From Sanguibacter suarezii NBRC 16159 (lineage in GTDB: Bacteria > Actinomycetota > Actinomycetes > Actinomycetales > Cellulomonadaceae): 64,000 nucleotides of DNA. This document shows positions 34,069 through 43,138 of the stretch, piece after piece (within the stretch, counting starts at the first letter, position 1; each line of letters starts with the position of its first letter). Location: the NCBI RefSeq assembly GCF_001552735.1, contig NZ_BCRT01000010.1:124001-188000 (forward strand), read 5' to 3'. Under the pieces are notes generated by a model. The model searched no databases, was not told the DNA's origin, and saw nothing but the letters and a program-made list of their open reading frames with translations. The position numbers and the translations under genes were made by a program.

Positions 34069-35073
34069 GTGAGCAGACCTCCTGAGCCCGACGAGCGTGA
34101 TGGACCTGACGAGCGCGATGGCCCCGACGCGCCCGACGAGAGCGACGAGCCCGACGCCTGGGGCGACACCCCCGGAGGGTCGTCAAGGCCCGGGCCGGGC
34201 ACCGATGGCCGGCCCCCGGACCGTCTGGCCTCGGTGTCCGGGCTCATGTCCTCGGTCTCGACTGCCTACACGGCCGCGCACGGCCACCCCCTCGCCCATG
34301 ACGGCCTCGTGGCTCGCCAGCAGCGACGTCGTCGATGGGCAGTCGGGATCCGCGCCGCCGTCGTCGCTGCGCTGGCGCTGGCACTGGTCGTCGGCGCCAT
34401 CGTGGTGCGCGACCTCGCACGGACGTCGGGGGCGCCGGTCCCGCTCGCTGAGATCGATCCAGCAGCTGCCACGTCGGCGGGGGAGTCAGGGGAGGGAGAA
34501 GGTGAACCCGGAGCCAGCGCCCCCAGCGACCCCAGCAGCCCTGCCGGCGCCGAGAGTCCCCTGGGAGCTGGAGAAGCGAGTGCAAGAGCGCCCGCCGCCC
34601 CGGCCTCGGTCGCGGTGCACGTCGTCGGGCAGGTGACCAGCCCCGGAGTGGTGGAGGTGGCAGCCGGTGCGCGGGTCATCGATGCCATCACCGCTGCCGG
34701 CGGGCTCACCGAGACGGCCGACGCCGGGGCGGTGAACCTGGCCCGGCCGGTCGTGGACGGTGAGCAGATCTACGTCCCGGTGCCCGGGGAGGTGATCCCA
34801 GCCCAGGCCGCCGGGCCGGCCACCGGATCCACCCCGGGAGCCCCCGCGCCCGGAACAGCGGCCGGGACGTCAGGCTCCGGCGCGGCGATCAACCTCAACA
34901 CCGCCGACGCCGCCGCCCTGGACACCCTGCCCGGGATCGGACCCGCGATCGCCGGGCGGATCATCGACTGGCGCGAGGCGCACGGCGGTTTCGCGGCCGT
35001 CGACGATCTCCTGGAGGTCTCCGGCATCGGTCCGGCCGTCCTCACCTCGATCCGCGACCTGGTCACGGTCTGA
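34069..35073 (+). CDS. comEA: ComEA-like DNA-binding protein
   Basis: A 334-residue membrane-anchored protein. The N-terminal 90 residues are acidic, with a repeated DERDGP motif, followed by basic QQRRRR and a transmembrane helix at about 95-117. After a Ser/Gly/Ala-rich linker comes an SLBB domain ([17 protein letters not shown], about 182-250) and a C-terminal helix-hairpin-helix pair ([25 protein letters not shown], about 274-334) for double-stranded DNA binding. comEC follows after 2 bases. Confidence 0.92.
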   Translation: MSRPPEPDERDGPDERDGPDAPDESDEPDAWGDTPGGSSRPGPGTDGRPPDRLASVSGLMSSVSTAYTAAHGHPLAHDGLVARQQRRRRWAVGIRAAVVAALALALVVGAIVVRDLARTSGAPVPLAEIDPAAATSAGESGEGEGEPGASAPSDPSSPAGAESPLGAGEASARAPAAPASVAVHVVGQVTSPGVVEVAAGARVIDAITAAGGLTETADAGAVNLARPVVDGEQIYVPVPGEVIPAQAAGPATGSTPGAPAPGTAAGTSGSGAAINLNTADAAALDTLPGIGPAIAGRIIDWREAHGGFAAVDDLLEVSGIGPAVLTSIRDLVTV

Positions 35074-35075
35074 CG

Positions 35076-37640
35076 GTGAGGGTGCTGGACCTGCGGCTGG
35101 CACCGGCAGCCGTGATCGGGTGGTTGGCGACCATCGTGCTGGTGGGACAGCCGGTCACCTCCGTGGGATGGTGCGCCCTCGCCATGACGGGGCTGTGCGT
35201 GGCCGGGCTGGCCGTGCTGTGCTGGCTGGGCGCAGACAGGAGGCCGCGCTGGTCCGGGCAGGTGCTGCTGACCCTGGCGGTCCTGACGTGTCTCGTGCTC
35301 GCCGTCGGCGGGCAGCTCATGGCACGTGAGAGAGGGCAGGTACCCGAGCTCCTGGCCCGCGGCGGGCACGTCGTGGTGACCGGGACGGCGGTCTCGGAGC
35401 CGCGCGCGATGACCGCGGGGTTCGGCGGGGAGCCACGCTACCTGCTCTCCATCCGCGCACAGACTGTCACCGGGACCCTCGACGGTCAGCGCAGAGTGGG
35501 TCCCGCGCACGGTGACGTGCTGCTCCTGGGGGGCACTGAGCTCCGCGACGTCCCCTACGGATCCTCGGTCAGCGTCCCTGGCCGGTTGCGCCCGGTCGAC
35601 CCCGGCACCCGCACAGCCGCCATGCTGCTCGTCGACCGGAGCGACGTCAGCGCACCAGGCGCCGAACCGGCCCAGAACGCCCTGGTGACCGCCCCGCCCG
35701 GGCCCGTCCTGCGCCAGGTCAACGCGATCCGTGAGGCCTTCGTCGACGTCTGCGCCCGGCTGCCAGACCAGGCCCGTGGGCTCGTCCCCGGGATCGCCAT
35801 CGGTGACACCTCGATGCTCTCCACCGAGCTCGACGAGGCGCTGCGCACCACGAGTCTGACGCACATGACGGCAGTCTCTGGTTCGCACTTCGCCATCATC
35901 GCGGCCGCGACCTTCTGGCTGTGTGCGCTGGTGCGGCTGCCTCGGTGGGGACGGGCCGTCACGGCCTCGATCGTCCTGACCGGCTTCGTGCTGCTCGTCC
36001 ACCCCGAGCCGAGCGTGCTGCGCGCCGGGGTGATGGGAGCCGTCGCGCTGCTCGCCGTGCTCCTGGGCCGTCAGGCACAGGCCGTGCCAGCTCTGTGCGC
36101 GACGGTCGTGGTGCTGCTGGCCGTGGACCCGTTCCTCGCCAGGTCGTACGGCTTTGTGCTCTCCGTGCTGGCCACCGCGGCGCTCGTGGTCGGTGTGGCG
36201 CCCCTGACCCGCTGGCTGGAGCGGTGGATGCCGTCGTGGCTGGCGCTGGCGCTCGCGGTGCCCTTCGCCGCGCAGCTCGCCTGCGCCCCGGTCCTCGTGC
36301 TGCTCGACCCATCGGTGTCCCTCTATGCCGTGCCCGCGAACCTGCTGGCGGCGCCCGCCCTGGTCAGCGCGACCGTGCTCGGGGTGCTCGGTGCCTTGTG
36401 CGCGCCCTGGTGGCCTGCGGCGGCCGGGCTGCTCGCCGAGGTGGCAGGGTGGTCGACCTGGTGGATCGCGGAGGTCGCTCTGGCCTTCGCAGCCGCTCCG
36501 GCCGCCCGGTTGCCGTGGCCCGGTGGAGGAGGGGGAGCGGTACTCCTCGCCGCGCTCACCGTCGCGGGTCTCGTGGGGATGATGGGCTGGCCGGCCGTGT
36601 CCTGGTGGCTGCGCACCCGGCTCTTCGTGGCCGGGCTGGCCCGCTCGCCGTCGGTGCCGCGCCGCAGCAGGTCCCTGCGCGACGCCGTCGCCGCCCGCGG
36701 CTCCGCAGACCTGCGGGCGGCGTGGGCCCCGGTCCGGGTGGCGGTCTTCGTGCTCACGCTCGTCGTCGCCGCGACGGCCGTCGTCTGGGCCGCTCGGCCG
36801 CCGTGGCTCGCCGAGCTGGCCGGCGGCGCACCGGCCGGACCGGCGGGCTGGCCGCCCGACTGGGAGGTGGCGATGTGCGACGTCGGGCAAGGGGACGCGA
36901 TGGTCGTGCGGACCGGGCCCGGGCGGGCACTCATGGTGGACGTCGGACCCGCCGGAGCAGAGGTGGGACGGTGCCTTGCCGACCTCGCCATCACCGAGCT
37001 CGACCTGCTGGTCCTCACCCACTTCCATGCCGATCACGTCGGGGCTCTCACGGAGGTCCTGGCCGCGACCGACGTCGCGCAGGTGCTCGTCAGCCCGGTC
37101 GCGGACCCGCCTGACCAGGCGTCCGCTGTCACCGCCGCCCTCGACGATGCCGCGGTCCCGTGGTCGGTCGCCCAGGCAGGGGAACATCCCAGCACGGCCA
37201 GGGACGCCGGCGCGGTGACCTGGCAGGTGCTCGCCCCGGCCCCGGGGCGCATGGAGGGCATCGCGGGCGGCGCCAACGATGGCAGCGTCGCACTGGCGAT
37301 CACGACGGAGCACCTGACGGTCATGGCGCTGGGCGACCTCGAGGCCGCCGGGCAGGCCGCGCTGCTCACCACGCTGCGGGACGCCGGGATCGGCGAGGTG
37401 GACGTCGTGAAGATGGCCCACCACGGCTCACGGACCCAGGACGCCGCCCTCGCCCGGTGGCTCTCGCCCGAGGTGACCCTGGTCAGCTCCGGCGCTGACA
37501 ACACCTACGGGCATCCTGCCGCGTCGGCTCTGGACCTCTACCGCGGCGTCGGGTCGGCGATCGTGCGCACGGACACCTGCTCCACGTTCGCCCTCGTGGT
37601 CCGCGACGGGCAGACGTTGGTCGCAGGCACCTGCTCGTGA
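35076..37640 (+). CDS. comEC: ComEC/Rec2-family DNA uptake channel
   Basis: An 854-residue polytopic membrane protein. The N-terminal region has hydrophobic helices and the soluble OB-like part. The competence domain has GLVPGIAIGDTS and SLTHMTAVSGSHFAII, the family signature, near residues 230-275. A metallo-beta-lactamase-like domain begins around residue 600 (CDVGQGDAMVVRTG, THFHADHVGAL, KMAHHGSRTQ) and keeps the metal-binding histidines. It would take single-stranded DNA across the membrane; no pilus or other uptake genes are in the window. Confidence 0.95.
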   Translation: MRVLDLRLAPAAVIGWLATIVLVGQPVTSVGWCALAMTGLCVAGLAVLCWLGADRRPRWSGQVLLTLAVLTCLVLAVGGQLMARERGQVPELLARGGHVVVTGTAVSEPRAMTAGFGGEPRYLLSIRAQTVTGTLDGQRRVGPAHGDVLLLGGTELRDVPYGSSVSVPGRLRPVDPGTRTAAMLLVDRSDVSAPGAEPAQNALVTAPPGPVLRQVNAIREAFVDVCARLPDQARGLVPGIAIGDTSMLSTELDEALRTTSLTHMTAVSGSHFAIIAAATFWLCALVRLPRWGRAVTASIVLTGFVLLVHPEPSVLRAGVMGAVALLAVLLGRQAQAVPALCATVVVLLAVDPFLARSYGFVLSVLATAALVVGVAPLTRWLERWMPSWLALALAVPFAAQLACAPVLVLLDPSVSLYAVPANLLAAPALVSATVLGVLGALCAPWWPAAAGLLAEVAGWSTWWIAEVALAFAAAPAARLPWPGGGGGAVLLAALTVAGLVGMMGWPAVSWWLRTRLFVAGLARSPSVPRRSRSLRDAVAARGSADLRAAWAPVRVAVFVLTLVVAATAVVWAARPPWLAELAGGAPAGPAGWPPDWEVAMCDVGQGDAMVVRTGPGRALMVDVGPAGAEVGRCLADLAITELDLLVLTHFHADHVGALTEVLAATDVAQVLVSPVADPPDQASAVTAALDDAAVPWSVAQAGEHPSTARDAGAVTWQVLAPAPGRMEGIAGGANDGSVALAITTEHLTVMALGDLEAAGQAALLTTLRDAGIGEVDVVKMAHHGSRTQDAALARWLSPEVTLVSSGADNTYGHPAASALDLYRGVGSAIVRTDTCSTFALVVRDGQTLVAGTCS

Positions 37641-37646
37641 CACCCT
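37641..37646 (+). promoter_or_regulatory. -10-like element before holA
   Basis: CACCCT ends 6 bases before the ATG at 37653. It is a weak match (nAnnnT only). holA may also be read from the comE transcript. Confidence 0.3.
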
Positions 37647-37652
37647 TGGTCC

Positions 37653-38660
37653 ATGGCAGCCCCCCGTACCTCAGCCAAGCGCACCGCCACTCCTGGACTG
37701 TCCTGGGAGGAGGCGCCGCTCGCGCCCGTGGTGCTGGTCCAGGGCGCTGAAGGTCTGCTCGTCGACCGGGCGGTCGACCGGCTCACCCAGCTGGCGCGGG
37801 CCGAGGACCCAGCGGTGGAGAAGACCGAGGTCCAGGCGGCGGGGTACCAGTCGGGCATGCTCTCCGTGCTCACCAGCCCCTCGTTGTTCGCCGAGCCACG
37901 CATCATCGTCATCGACGGAGCCGAGGCCACGACCGAGGCCCTCATCACCGACATGATCGAGTACCTGCGAGCCCCCGCGGACGAGGTGTGGCTCGTCGTC
38001 GCGCACCGCGGCGGGGTCCGGGGAAAGAAGATGCTCGATGCGATCAAGGCCAGCGGCGCCCCCGTGGTGGCCTGCGACCCGATCAAGAAGGACACCGACA
38101 AGGTGGCCTTCGCCGCCGCGGAGTTCAAGCGCGGGGGCCGCCGGGCCAGCGCCGGTGCAGTGCGGGCCCTCGTCGAGGCCGTGGGCAGCGACCTGCGGGA
38201 GCTCGCCGCGGCGTGCTCCCAGCTCATGGCGGACTCCGAGCGGGCCATCGACGAGCCCGCGGTGACCAAGTACTACGGCGGGCGCGTGGAGGCGACCGGC
38301 TTCCGGGTGGCCGACGCCGCGATCGCCGGCGACGCCGGGCAGGCAGTGTCGTTGCTGCGCCACGCCCTGGCGACGGGTGCGGACCCGGTCCCGGTCGTCG
38401 CGGCGCTGGCGATGAAGCTGCGCACGCTGGCCAAGGTGGCGGCGCTGCGCGGACGGGGACTGACCGCCGGTGACCTCGGCCTGGCGCCGTGGCAGGTGGA
38501 CCGCGCCCGCAAGGACCTGACCAACTGGACCCCGGAGGGCCTGGCCACCGCGATCACCGCGACCGCCGCCGCCGACGCCGAGGTCAAGGGTGGTGGCCGC
38601 GATCCGGTCTTCGCCGTCGAGCGCGCGGTCCTTGTCGTCGCAGCCAGCGCCGGTCGCTGA
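37653..38660 (+). CDS. holA: DNA polymerase III delta subunit
   Basis: A 335-residue clamp-loader wrench subunit. Recognisable segments are VVLVQGAEGLLVDRAVDRL at the N terminus, LFAEPRIIVIDGAE (about 78-91), and the C-terminal collar region with WQVDRARKDLTNWTPEGL. As usual for delta, no functional Walker A is seen. It follows comEC by 12 bases, the common bacterial order. A strong hairpin lies downstream, shared with the convergent rpsT. Confidence 0.93.
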   Translation: MAAPRTSAKRTATPGLSWEEAPLAPVVLVQGAEGLLVDRAVDRLTQLARAEDPAVEKTEVQAAGYQSGMLSVLTSPSLFAEPRIIVIDGAEATTEALITDMIEYLRAPADEVWLVVAHRGGVRGKKMLDAIKASGAPVVACDPIKKDTDKVAFAAAEFKRGGRRASAGAVRALVEAVGSDLRELAAACSQLMADSERAIDEPAVTKYYGGRVEATGFRVADAAIAGDAGQAVSLLRHALATGADPVPVVAALAMKLRTLAKVAALRGRGLTAGDLGLAPWQVDRARKDLTNWTPEGLATAITATAAADAEVKGGGRDPVFAVERAVLVVAASAGR

Positions 38661-38740
38661 CCCCGCCCCTCGCCAGGAGCGTCGGACCAGCCGCACCCCG
38701 ACCCACCCCAGACACAGCAATGACGCCACCCAGGACACAG

Positions 38741-38777
38741 CAAAGGCGCCACCCCGACACGGGAAGTGGCGCCTTTG
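38741..38777. terminator. Bidirectional hairpin between holA and rpsT
   Basis: CAAAGGCGCCAC (38741-38752) pairs perfectly with GTGGCGCCTTTG (38766-38777), and CCCG/CGGG inside the loop can extend it. It lies between convergent genes, 81 bases after holA and 40 after rpsT. CAAAG/CTTTG at the base gives a short T-containing tail in both directions. Confidence 0.8.
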
Positions 38778-38816
38778 CGGCGAGCGGTCACACCGAGGTG
38801 CGGCCGATCAGGAGAC

Positions 38817-39077
38817 TCACAGGCCGTTGACGGCCTTTGCCAGAGCTGACTTGCGGTTCGCGGCCTGGTTGGAGTGGATGACTCCCTTGGACACGGCCTT
38901 GTCGAGCTTCTTGGACGCGCTGACCAAAGCAGCGTTAGCGGCATCCTTGTCGCCAGCGGCGACAGCGTCGCGCACACGACGGACGTGCGTGCGAAGCTCG
39001 GTCTTGACAGCCTTGTTGCGAAGGCGTGCCTTCTCGTTGGTGCCGATACGCTTGATCTGAGACTTGATGTTAGCCAC
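38817..39077 (-). CDS. rpsT: 30S ribosomal protein S20
   Basis: An 86-residue basic protein of the small subunit that binds 16S rRNA. It begins [20 protein letters not shown] and ends [18 protein letters not shown], both typical. It starts with GTG (39077-39075). It is transcribed alone on the minus strand, next to holA as in most actinobacteria. Confidence 0.97.
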   Translation of the reverse strand: MANIKSQIKRIGTNEKARLRNKAVKTELRTHVRRVRDAVAAGDKDAANAALVSASKKLDKAVSKGVIHSNQAANRKSALAKAVNGL

Positions 39078-39306
39078 GTGAGGACTCTCTTGTATGTTCG
39101 CCGGAGCGATCTGAACAGGTCGTAGAAGGCGTTTCCAGCACCGGGACTGGGGTGGGGAACCCGTGGAGAGGCACTGGAATGGTGTCCGCCGACCCGGGCG
39201 GACACGCAGTCGCCAGAATAGCAGGGATTCGGGTAGAGCCGCCCCGACGTGACGGGATTCATCCTCGCCACCGCCGCACCGCCGCACCGTCGCAGCCGCC
39301 GCAGGA
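39078..39306. promoter_or_regulatory. rpsT upstream region with stem-loop
   Basis: A 229-base gap upstream of rpsT and downstream of the PemK-like gene. GTGTCCGCC (39182-39190) and GGCGGACAC (39197-39205) form a 9-bp perfect stem with a 6-base loop, either a terminator for the PemK-like gene or part of the rpsT leader. On the minus strand TATTCT (39220-39215) could be a -10. The segment nearest the PemK-like gene is a CCGCCGCAC-rich run. Confidence 0.4.
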
Positions 39307-39912
39307 TCACCCGACGCCGCGGACCACCTCAGCGAAGAGGTCAGCGTCCATGACCGCGCCCTCCCGGCGGATGGCGGTCGGGTCCACCCGCACCACCCGG
39401 TCCAGACGCACCTCGGACTCCCGCCCGCGGGAGTCCCAGGGGCCGGAGCCGACGTCGAGCCAGCGTCGCCCACGACGCGCCTCGTCCCCGCCGTCGCGGG
39501 AGTGGTCCTTGCTCGTGAGCATGAGCCCGAGCAGCCAGTCCCCGTCGCGGCCGACGAGCAGCACGGGGCGGTCCTTGCCCTGGCTGAAGTCCTCTTCATA
39601 GGGCACCCACGTCCACACGACCTCCCCGGGGTCGGGCTTGCCGTCGGGGGAGGGGGAGTACCGGGCGCGCAGGGTCCCGGTGAAGTCGCCGGGGTAACCG
39701 TCGCGCGCCGGCGCACGAGATCCCGAGGCCGCTGCACCCGAGGTCGCTGCGCCCGAGGCCGCTGCACCCGAGGTCGCTGCGCCAGCGGGCGCAGGCCGGG
39801 CACCGCCCCGCGAGCGAGTCGGTGCGCCCGTCCGCGTGCTGGGACGCGTCACCGCGGTGAGCGCCGAGCGCGCGACGTCGGCCAGGGCAGAGATCCATCG
39901 GTTCGTCGCCAC
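39307..39912 (-). CDS. PemK/MazF-fold protein, probably not a toxin-antitoxin module
   Basis: A 201-residue protein. The C-terminal half has the PemK/MazF-like core [28 protein letters not shown] and LMLTSKDHS, the ribonuclease fold. The N-terminal half is long and low-complexity, with an Ala/Ser/Gly repeat ([11 protein letters not shown], twice). No antitoxin gene is adjacent. The divergent lepA and nearby rpsT suggest a fixed housekeeping locus of actinobacteria. Whether it cuts RNA is unknown. Confidence 0.8.
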   Translation of the reverse strand: MATNRWISALADVARSALTAVTRPSTRTGAPTRSRGGARPAPAGAATSGAAASGAATSGAAASGSRAPARDGYPGDFTGTLRARYSPSPDGKPDPGEVVWTWVPYEEDFSQGKDRPVLLVGRDGDWLLGLMLTSKDHSRDGGDEARRGRRWLDVGSGPWDSRGRESEVRLDRVVRVDPTAIRREGAVMDADLFAEVVRGVG

Positions 39913-39918
39913 ACCGGC

Positions 39919-39924
39919 AATCTA
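39919..39924 (-). promoter_or_regulatory. -10-like element before the PemK-like gene
   Basis: On the minus strand TAGATT (39924-39919) ends 6 bases before the GTG at 39912. It shares a 58-base divergent gap with the lepA element. Confidence 0.5.
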
Positions 39925-39957
39925 CCGCTGCCGGTCCCCACCCGGCCGCGGTCATGG

Positions 39958-39963
39958 GAGAAT
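39958..39963 (+). promoter_or_regulatory. -10-like element predicting a leaderless lepA mRNA
   Basis: GAGAAT ends 7 bases before the GTG at 39971. The GGGAG that overlaps it sits at 39956-39960, 10 bases from the start, so weak Shine-Dalgarno use cannot be excluded. Confidence 0.4.
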
Positions 39964-39970
39964 CGACCCT

Positions 39971-41854
39971 GTGACTCCCATCCCTTCAGCGGCCAACCTC
40001 GCCCGCATTCAGCCCGCGGCCACTGCTCCGGAGCTGCTCCGCAACTTCTGCATCATCGCCCACATCGACCACGGCAAGTCGACCCTGGCCGACCGCATGC
40101 TCCAGCTGACCGGCGTCGTCGACCCGCGCGTCATGCGCGCGCAGTACCTCGACCGCATGGACATCGAGCGCGAGCGCGGCATCACCATCAAGTCCCAGGC
40201 CGTGCGCATGCCCTGGGAGGTCGACAACGCCGACGGCGTGCCCACCGGCTACGCCCTCAACATGATCGACACCCCCGGGCACGTGGACTTCACCTACGAG
40301 GTCTCCCGGTCCCTGGCAGCCTGCGAGGCCGCAGTGCTGCTGGTCGACGCCGCGCAGGGCATCGAGGCCCAGACGCTCGCCAACCTGTACCTCGCCATGG
40401 ACAACGACATGGCGATCATCCCGGTGCTCAACAAGATCGACCTGCCGGCCGCCCAGCCGGAGAAGTACGCCGAAGAGCTGGCCGGCCTGGTCGGCTGCGA
40501 GCCCGAGGAGATCCTCAAGATCTCCGGCAAGACCGGCATGGGCGTCCCTGAGCTGCTGGACCGGATCGTGCAGAAGACCCCGGCGCCGGTCGGCGACCCG
40601 GACGCCCCCGCGCGCGCCATGATCTTCGACTCCGTCTACGACACCTACCGCGGCGTGGTCACCTACGTCCGCGTGGTCGACGGCCAGCTCAGCCCGCGCG
40701 AGCGCATCACCATGATGTCGACCCGGGCCACCCACGACCTGCTGGAGATCGGCGTCTCCTCTCCCGAGCCCATCCCCACCAAGGGACTGGGCGTGGGCGA
40801 GGTCGGCTACCTCATCACCGGTGTCAAGGACGTGCGCCAGTCCAAGGTCGGTGACACGGTGACCAACGCCGCCAAGCCCGCCGAGGAAGCCCTGGGCGGG
40901 TACTCCGACCCCAAGCCCATGGTGTTCTCCGGTCTGTACCCCGTCGACGGCTCGGACTACCCCGTGCTGCGTGACGCCCTGGACCGCCTCAAGCTCAACG
41001 ACGCCGCGCTCATCTACGAGCCGGAGACGTCGGTCGCGCTGGGCTTCGGCTTCCGCGTGGGCTACCTCGGGCTGCTGCACCTGGAGATCGTCCGCGAGCG
41101 CCTGGAGCGCGAGTTCTCCCTCGACCTCATCTCCACCGCCCCCAACGTCATCTACGAGGTGACGATGGAAGACAAGTCCGTCATCACGGTGACCAATCCG
41201 AGCGAGTTCCCCGGCGGCAAGATCGCCGAGGTCCGTGAGCCCATCGTCAAGGCGACGATCATCGCCCCGGCGGAGTTCATCGGCGCCGTCATGGAGCTGT
41301 GCCAGGGCCGACGCGGTGAGCTGCAGGGGATGGACTACCTCTCAGCCGACCGCGTCGAGATGCGTTACATCCTGCCGCTGGCCGAGATCGTCTTCGACTT
41401 CTTCGACCAGCTCAAGTCCAAGACCCGCGGGTACGCCTCCCTCGACTACGACGTCATCGGCGAGCAGGCAGCCGCGCTGGTCAAGGTCGACATCCTGCTC
41501 CAGGGGGAGCAGGTGGACGCCTTCAGTGCGATCGTGCACAAGGACAACGCCTACTCCTACGGGCTGTCCATGGTCGGCAAGCTCAAGAACCTCATCAACC
41601 GTCAGCAGTTCGAGGTGCCCATCCAGGCCGCCGTCGGCGCCCGCGTGATCGCCCGCGAGACCATCCGCGCGATCCGCAAGGACGTCCTGGCCAAGTGCTA
41701 CGGCGGTGACATCTCCCGCAAGCGCAAGCTCCTGGAGAAGCAGAAGGAGGGCAAGAAGCGCATGAAGACGATCGGGTCTGTCGAGGTCCCGAAGGAAGCC
41801 TTCATCGCCGCCCTGACCTCGGAGCAGACGGAATCCAAAGACAAGAAGAAGTGA
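39971..41854 (+). CDS. lepA: Elongation factor 4 (LepA)
   Basis: A 627-residue ribosomal GTPase related to EF-G. G1 is AHIDHGKST (about 29-37), the switch region is [14 protein letters not shown]3 is DTPGHVDF, and G4 is NKID. The C-terminal domain unique to LepA has [14 protein letters not shown] and [27 protein letters not shown] at 39971 gives [18 protein letters not shown], the usual short actinobacterial extension. hemW follows after 25 bases. Confidence 0.97.
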   Translation: MTPIPSAANLARIQPAATAPELLRNFCIIAHIDHGKSTLADRMLQLTGVVDPRVMRAQYLDRMDIERERGITIKSQAVRMPWEVDNADGVPTGYALNMIDTPGHVDFTYEVSRSLAACEAAVLLVDAAQGIEAQTLANLYLAMDNDMAIIPVLNKIDLPAAQPEKYAEELAGLVGCEPEEILKISGKTGMGVPELLDRIVQKTPAPVGDPDAPARAMIFDSVYDTYRGVVTYVRVVDGQLSPRERITMMSTRATHDLLEIGVSSPEPIPTKGLGVGEVGYLITGVKDVRQSKVGDTVTNAAKPAEEALGGYSDPKPMVFSGLYPVDGSDYPVLRDALDRLKLNDAALIYEPETSVALGFGFRVGYLGLLHLEIVRERLEREFSLDLISTAPNVIYEVTMEDKSVITVTNPSEFPGGKIAEVREPIVKATIIAPAEFIGAVMELCQGRRGELQGMDYLSADRVEMRYILPLAEIVFDFFDQLKSKTRGYASLDYDVIGEQAAALVKVDILLQGEQVDAFSAIVHKDNAYSYGLSMVGKLKNLINRQQFEVPIQAAVGARVIARETIRAIRKDVLAKCYGGDISRKRKLLEKQKEGKKRMKTIGSVEVPKEAFIAALTSEQTESKDKKK

Positions 41855-41879
41855 TCACGAACACCAAGGAGACCACGGC

Positions 41880-43136
41880 GTGAGCCCGGCACTTCCTGAG
41901 GGCGACCCCGCACCCGAGGACGGCGCCCTCCCTTCATGGGTGACCTCTGGAGCCGCTGACCGTGGCTTCGGGGTCTACCTGCACGTCCCGTTCTGCACGG
42001 TCCGCTGCGGCTACTGCGACTTCAACACGTACACCGCGAGCGAGCTCGGCGGCGGGGCCAACCAGACCGCCTACGCCACGACCGCGCTGTCGGAGATCGC
42101 CCTGGCGGCCCAGGTGATGGACCGCGCGGGGCTGCCCCCGCGCCAGGTGTCCACCGTCTTCGTCGGCGGTGGCACCCCCACGCTGCTGCCCGCCGGCGAC
42201 CTCGCCCGGATGCTCGACGGCGTCCGGCAGGCGTGGGGCCTGGCCCCCGACGCCGAGGTGACCACCGAGGCGAACCCGGACTCGGTCACCCCACAGTCCT
42301 TGCAGCTGCTCGCGGACTCCGGGTTCACCCGGGTGTCCTTCGGTATGCAGTCCGCGGTGCCCTCGGTCCTGGCGACCCTCGAGCGCACCCACGACCCGCG
42401 CCGCATCCCCGACGTCGTGCGCTGGGCTCGCGAGGCGGGCCTGGAGGTGTCGCTCGACCTCATCTACGGCACCCCGGGGGAGACCCTGGACGACTGGCGG
42501 CTGAGCGTGGAGACCGCGCTGGCCACCGGCGTCGACCACGTCTCGGCCTACGCCCTCGTCGTGGAGCCGGGCACGAAGATGGCCGCCCAGGTGCGCCGCG
42601 GCGAGCTGTCCCTGCCCAGCGAGGACGACCAGGCGACCAAGTACGAGCTCGCCGACGACCTGCTCACCGCAGCAGGCCTGCAGTGGTACGAGGTGTCCAA
42701 CTGGGCGCGCACCACCGACGGGGTGCAGCGCGCCTGCCGGCACAACCTGGCCTACTGGCGCGGGGACGACTGGTGGGGCATCGGCCCCGGCGCGCACTCC
42801 TACATGGGCTCCGACGAGCCGGGCACCCGCGGTATCCGCTGGTGGAACGTCAAGCACCCGCTGCGGTACGCACGCGTGCTCGGTGACGGTCGCAGCCCGG
42901 CCGCCGGCCGGGAGGTCCTCGACGACGCCTCCGCCCAGCTCGAGCGCGTCATGCTCGGTGTGCGGCTGCGCGAGGGCCTGGACCTGTCGGTGCTGTCCGC
43001 GGGGGCCCGCCGACGCGTGGCCGGTCATGTGGCCACCGAGCTTCTCGACGGTCGGGCCGCGCTCGCCGGACGAGCCGTGCTGACCCGCAAGGGCCGGCTC
43101 CTTGCAGACACCGTGGTACGCGACCTCACAGATTGA
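41880..43136 (+). CDS. hemW: Radical SAM protein HemW (heme chaperone-like)
   Basis: A 418-residue radical SAM protein. The cluster motif is FCTVRCGYCDF (CxxxCxxC, about residues 37-46), followed by VFVGGGTPTLLP, TEANPDSV and VSFGMQS, all typical of HemW, which was long annotated as an oxygen-independent coproporphyrinogen oxidase. The C-terminal HemN-type domain is present. AAGGAG lies 8 bases before the GTG. It is probably in one unit with lepA. Confidence 0.93.
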   Translation: MSPALPEGDPAPEDGALPSWVTSGAADRGFGVYLHVPFCTVRCGYCDFNTYTASELGGGANQTAYATTALSEIALAAQVMDRAGLPPRQVSTVFVGGGTPTLLPAGDLARMLDGVRQAWGLAPDAEVTTEANPDSVTPQSLQLLADSGFTRVSFGMQSAVPSVLATLERTHDPRRIPDVVRWAREAGLEVSLDLIYGTPGETLDDWRLSVETALATGVDHVSAYALVVEPGTKMAAQVRRGELSLPSEDDQATKYELADDLLTAAGLQWYEVSNWARTTDGVQRACRHNLAYWRGDDWWGIGPGAHSYMGSDEPGTRGIRWWNVKHPLRYARVLGDGRSPAAGREVLDDASAQLERVMLGVRLREGLDLSVLSAGARRRVAGHVATELLDGRAALAGRAVLTRKGRLLADTVVRDLTD

Positions 43137-43138
43137 CC

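Noticed and set aside
34770-37424. An 884-codon minus-strand frame opposite comEC
   Set aside because: Low-complexity Arg/Gly/Gln/His-rich translation with no motifs; comEC on the other strand has clear family motifs.
39307-39912. Complete type II toxin-antitoxin pair
   Set aside because: Only the PemK-fold gene is present; lepA lies divergently 58 bases away and no small antitoxin frame with a ribosome binding site was found.
41880-43136. Oxygen-independent coproporphyrinogen III oxidase (HemN)
   Set aside because: The CxxxCxxC spacing, length near 400 residues and position after lepA match HemW, the heme chaperone-like group, rather than HemN.
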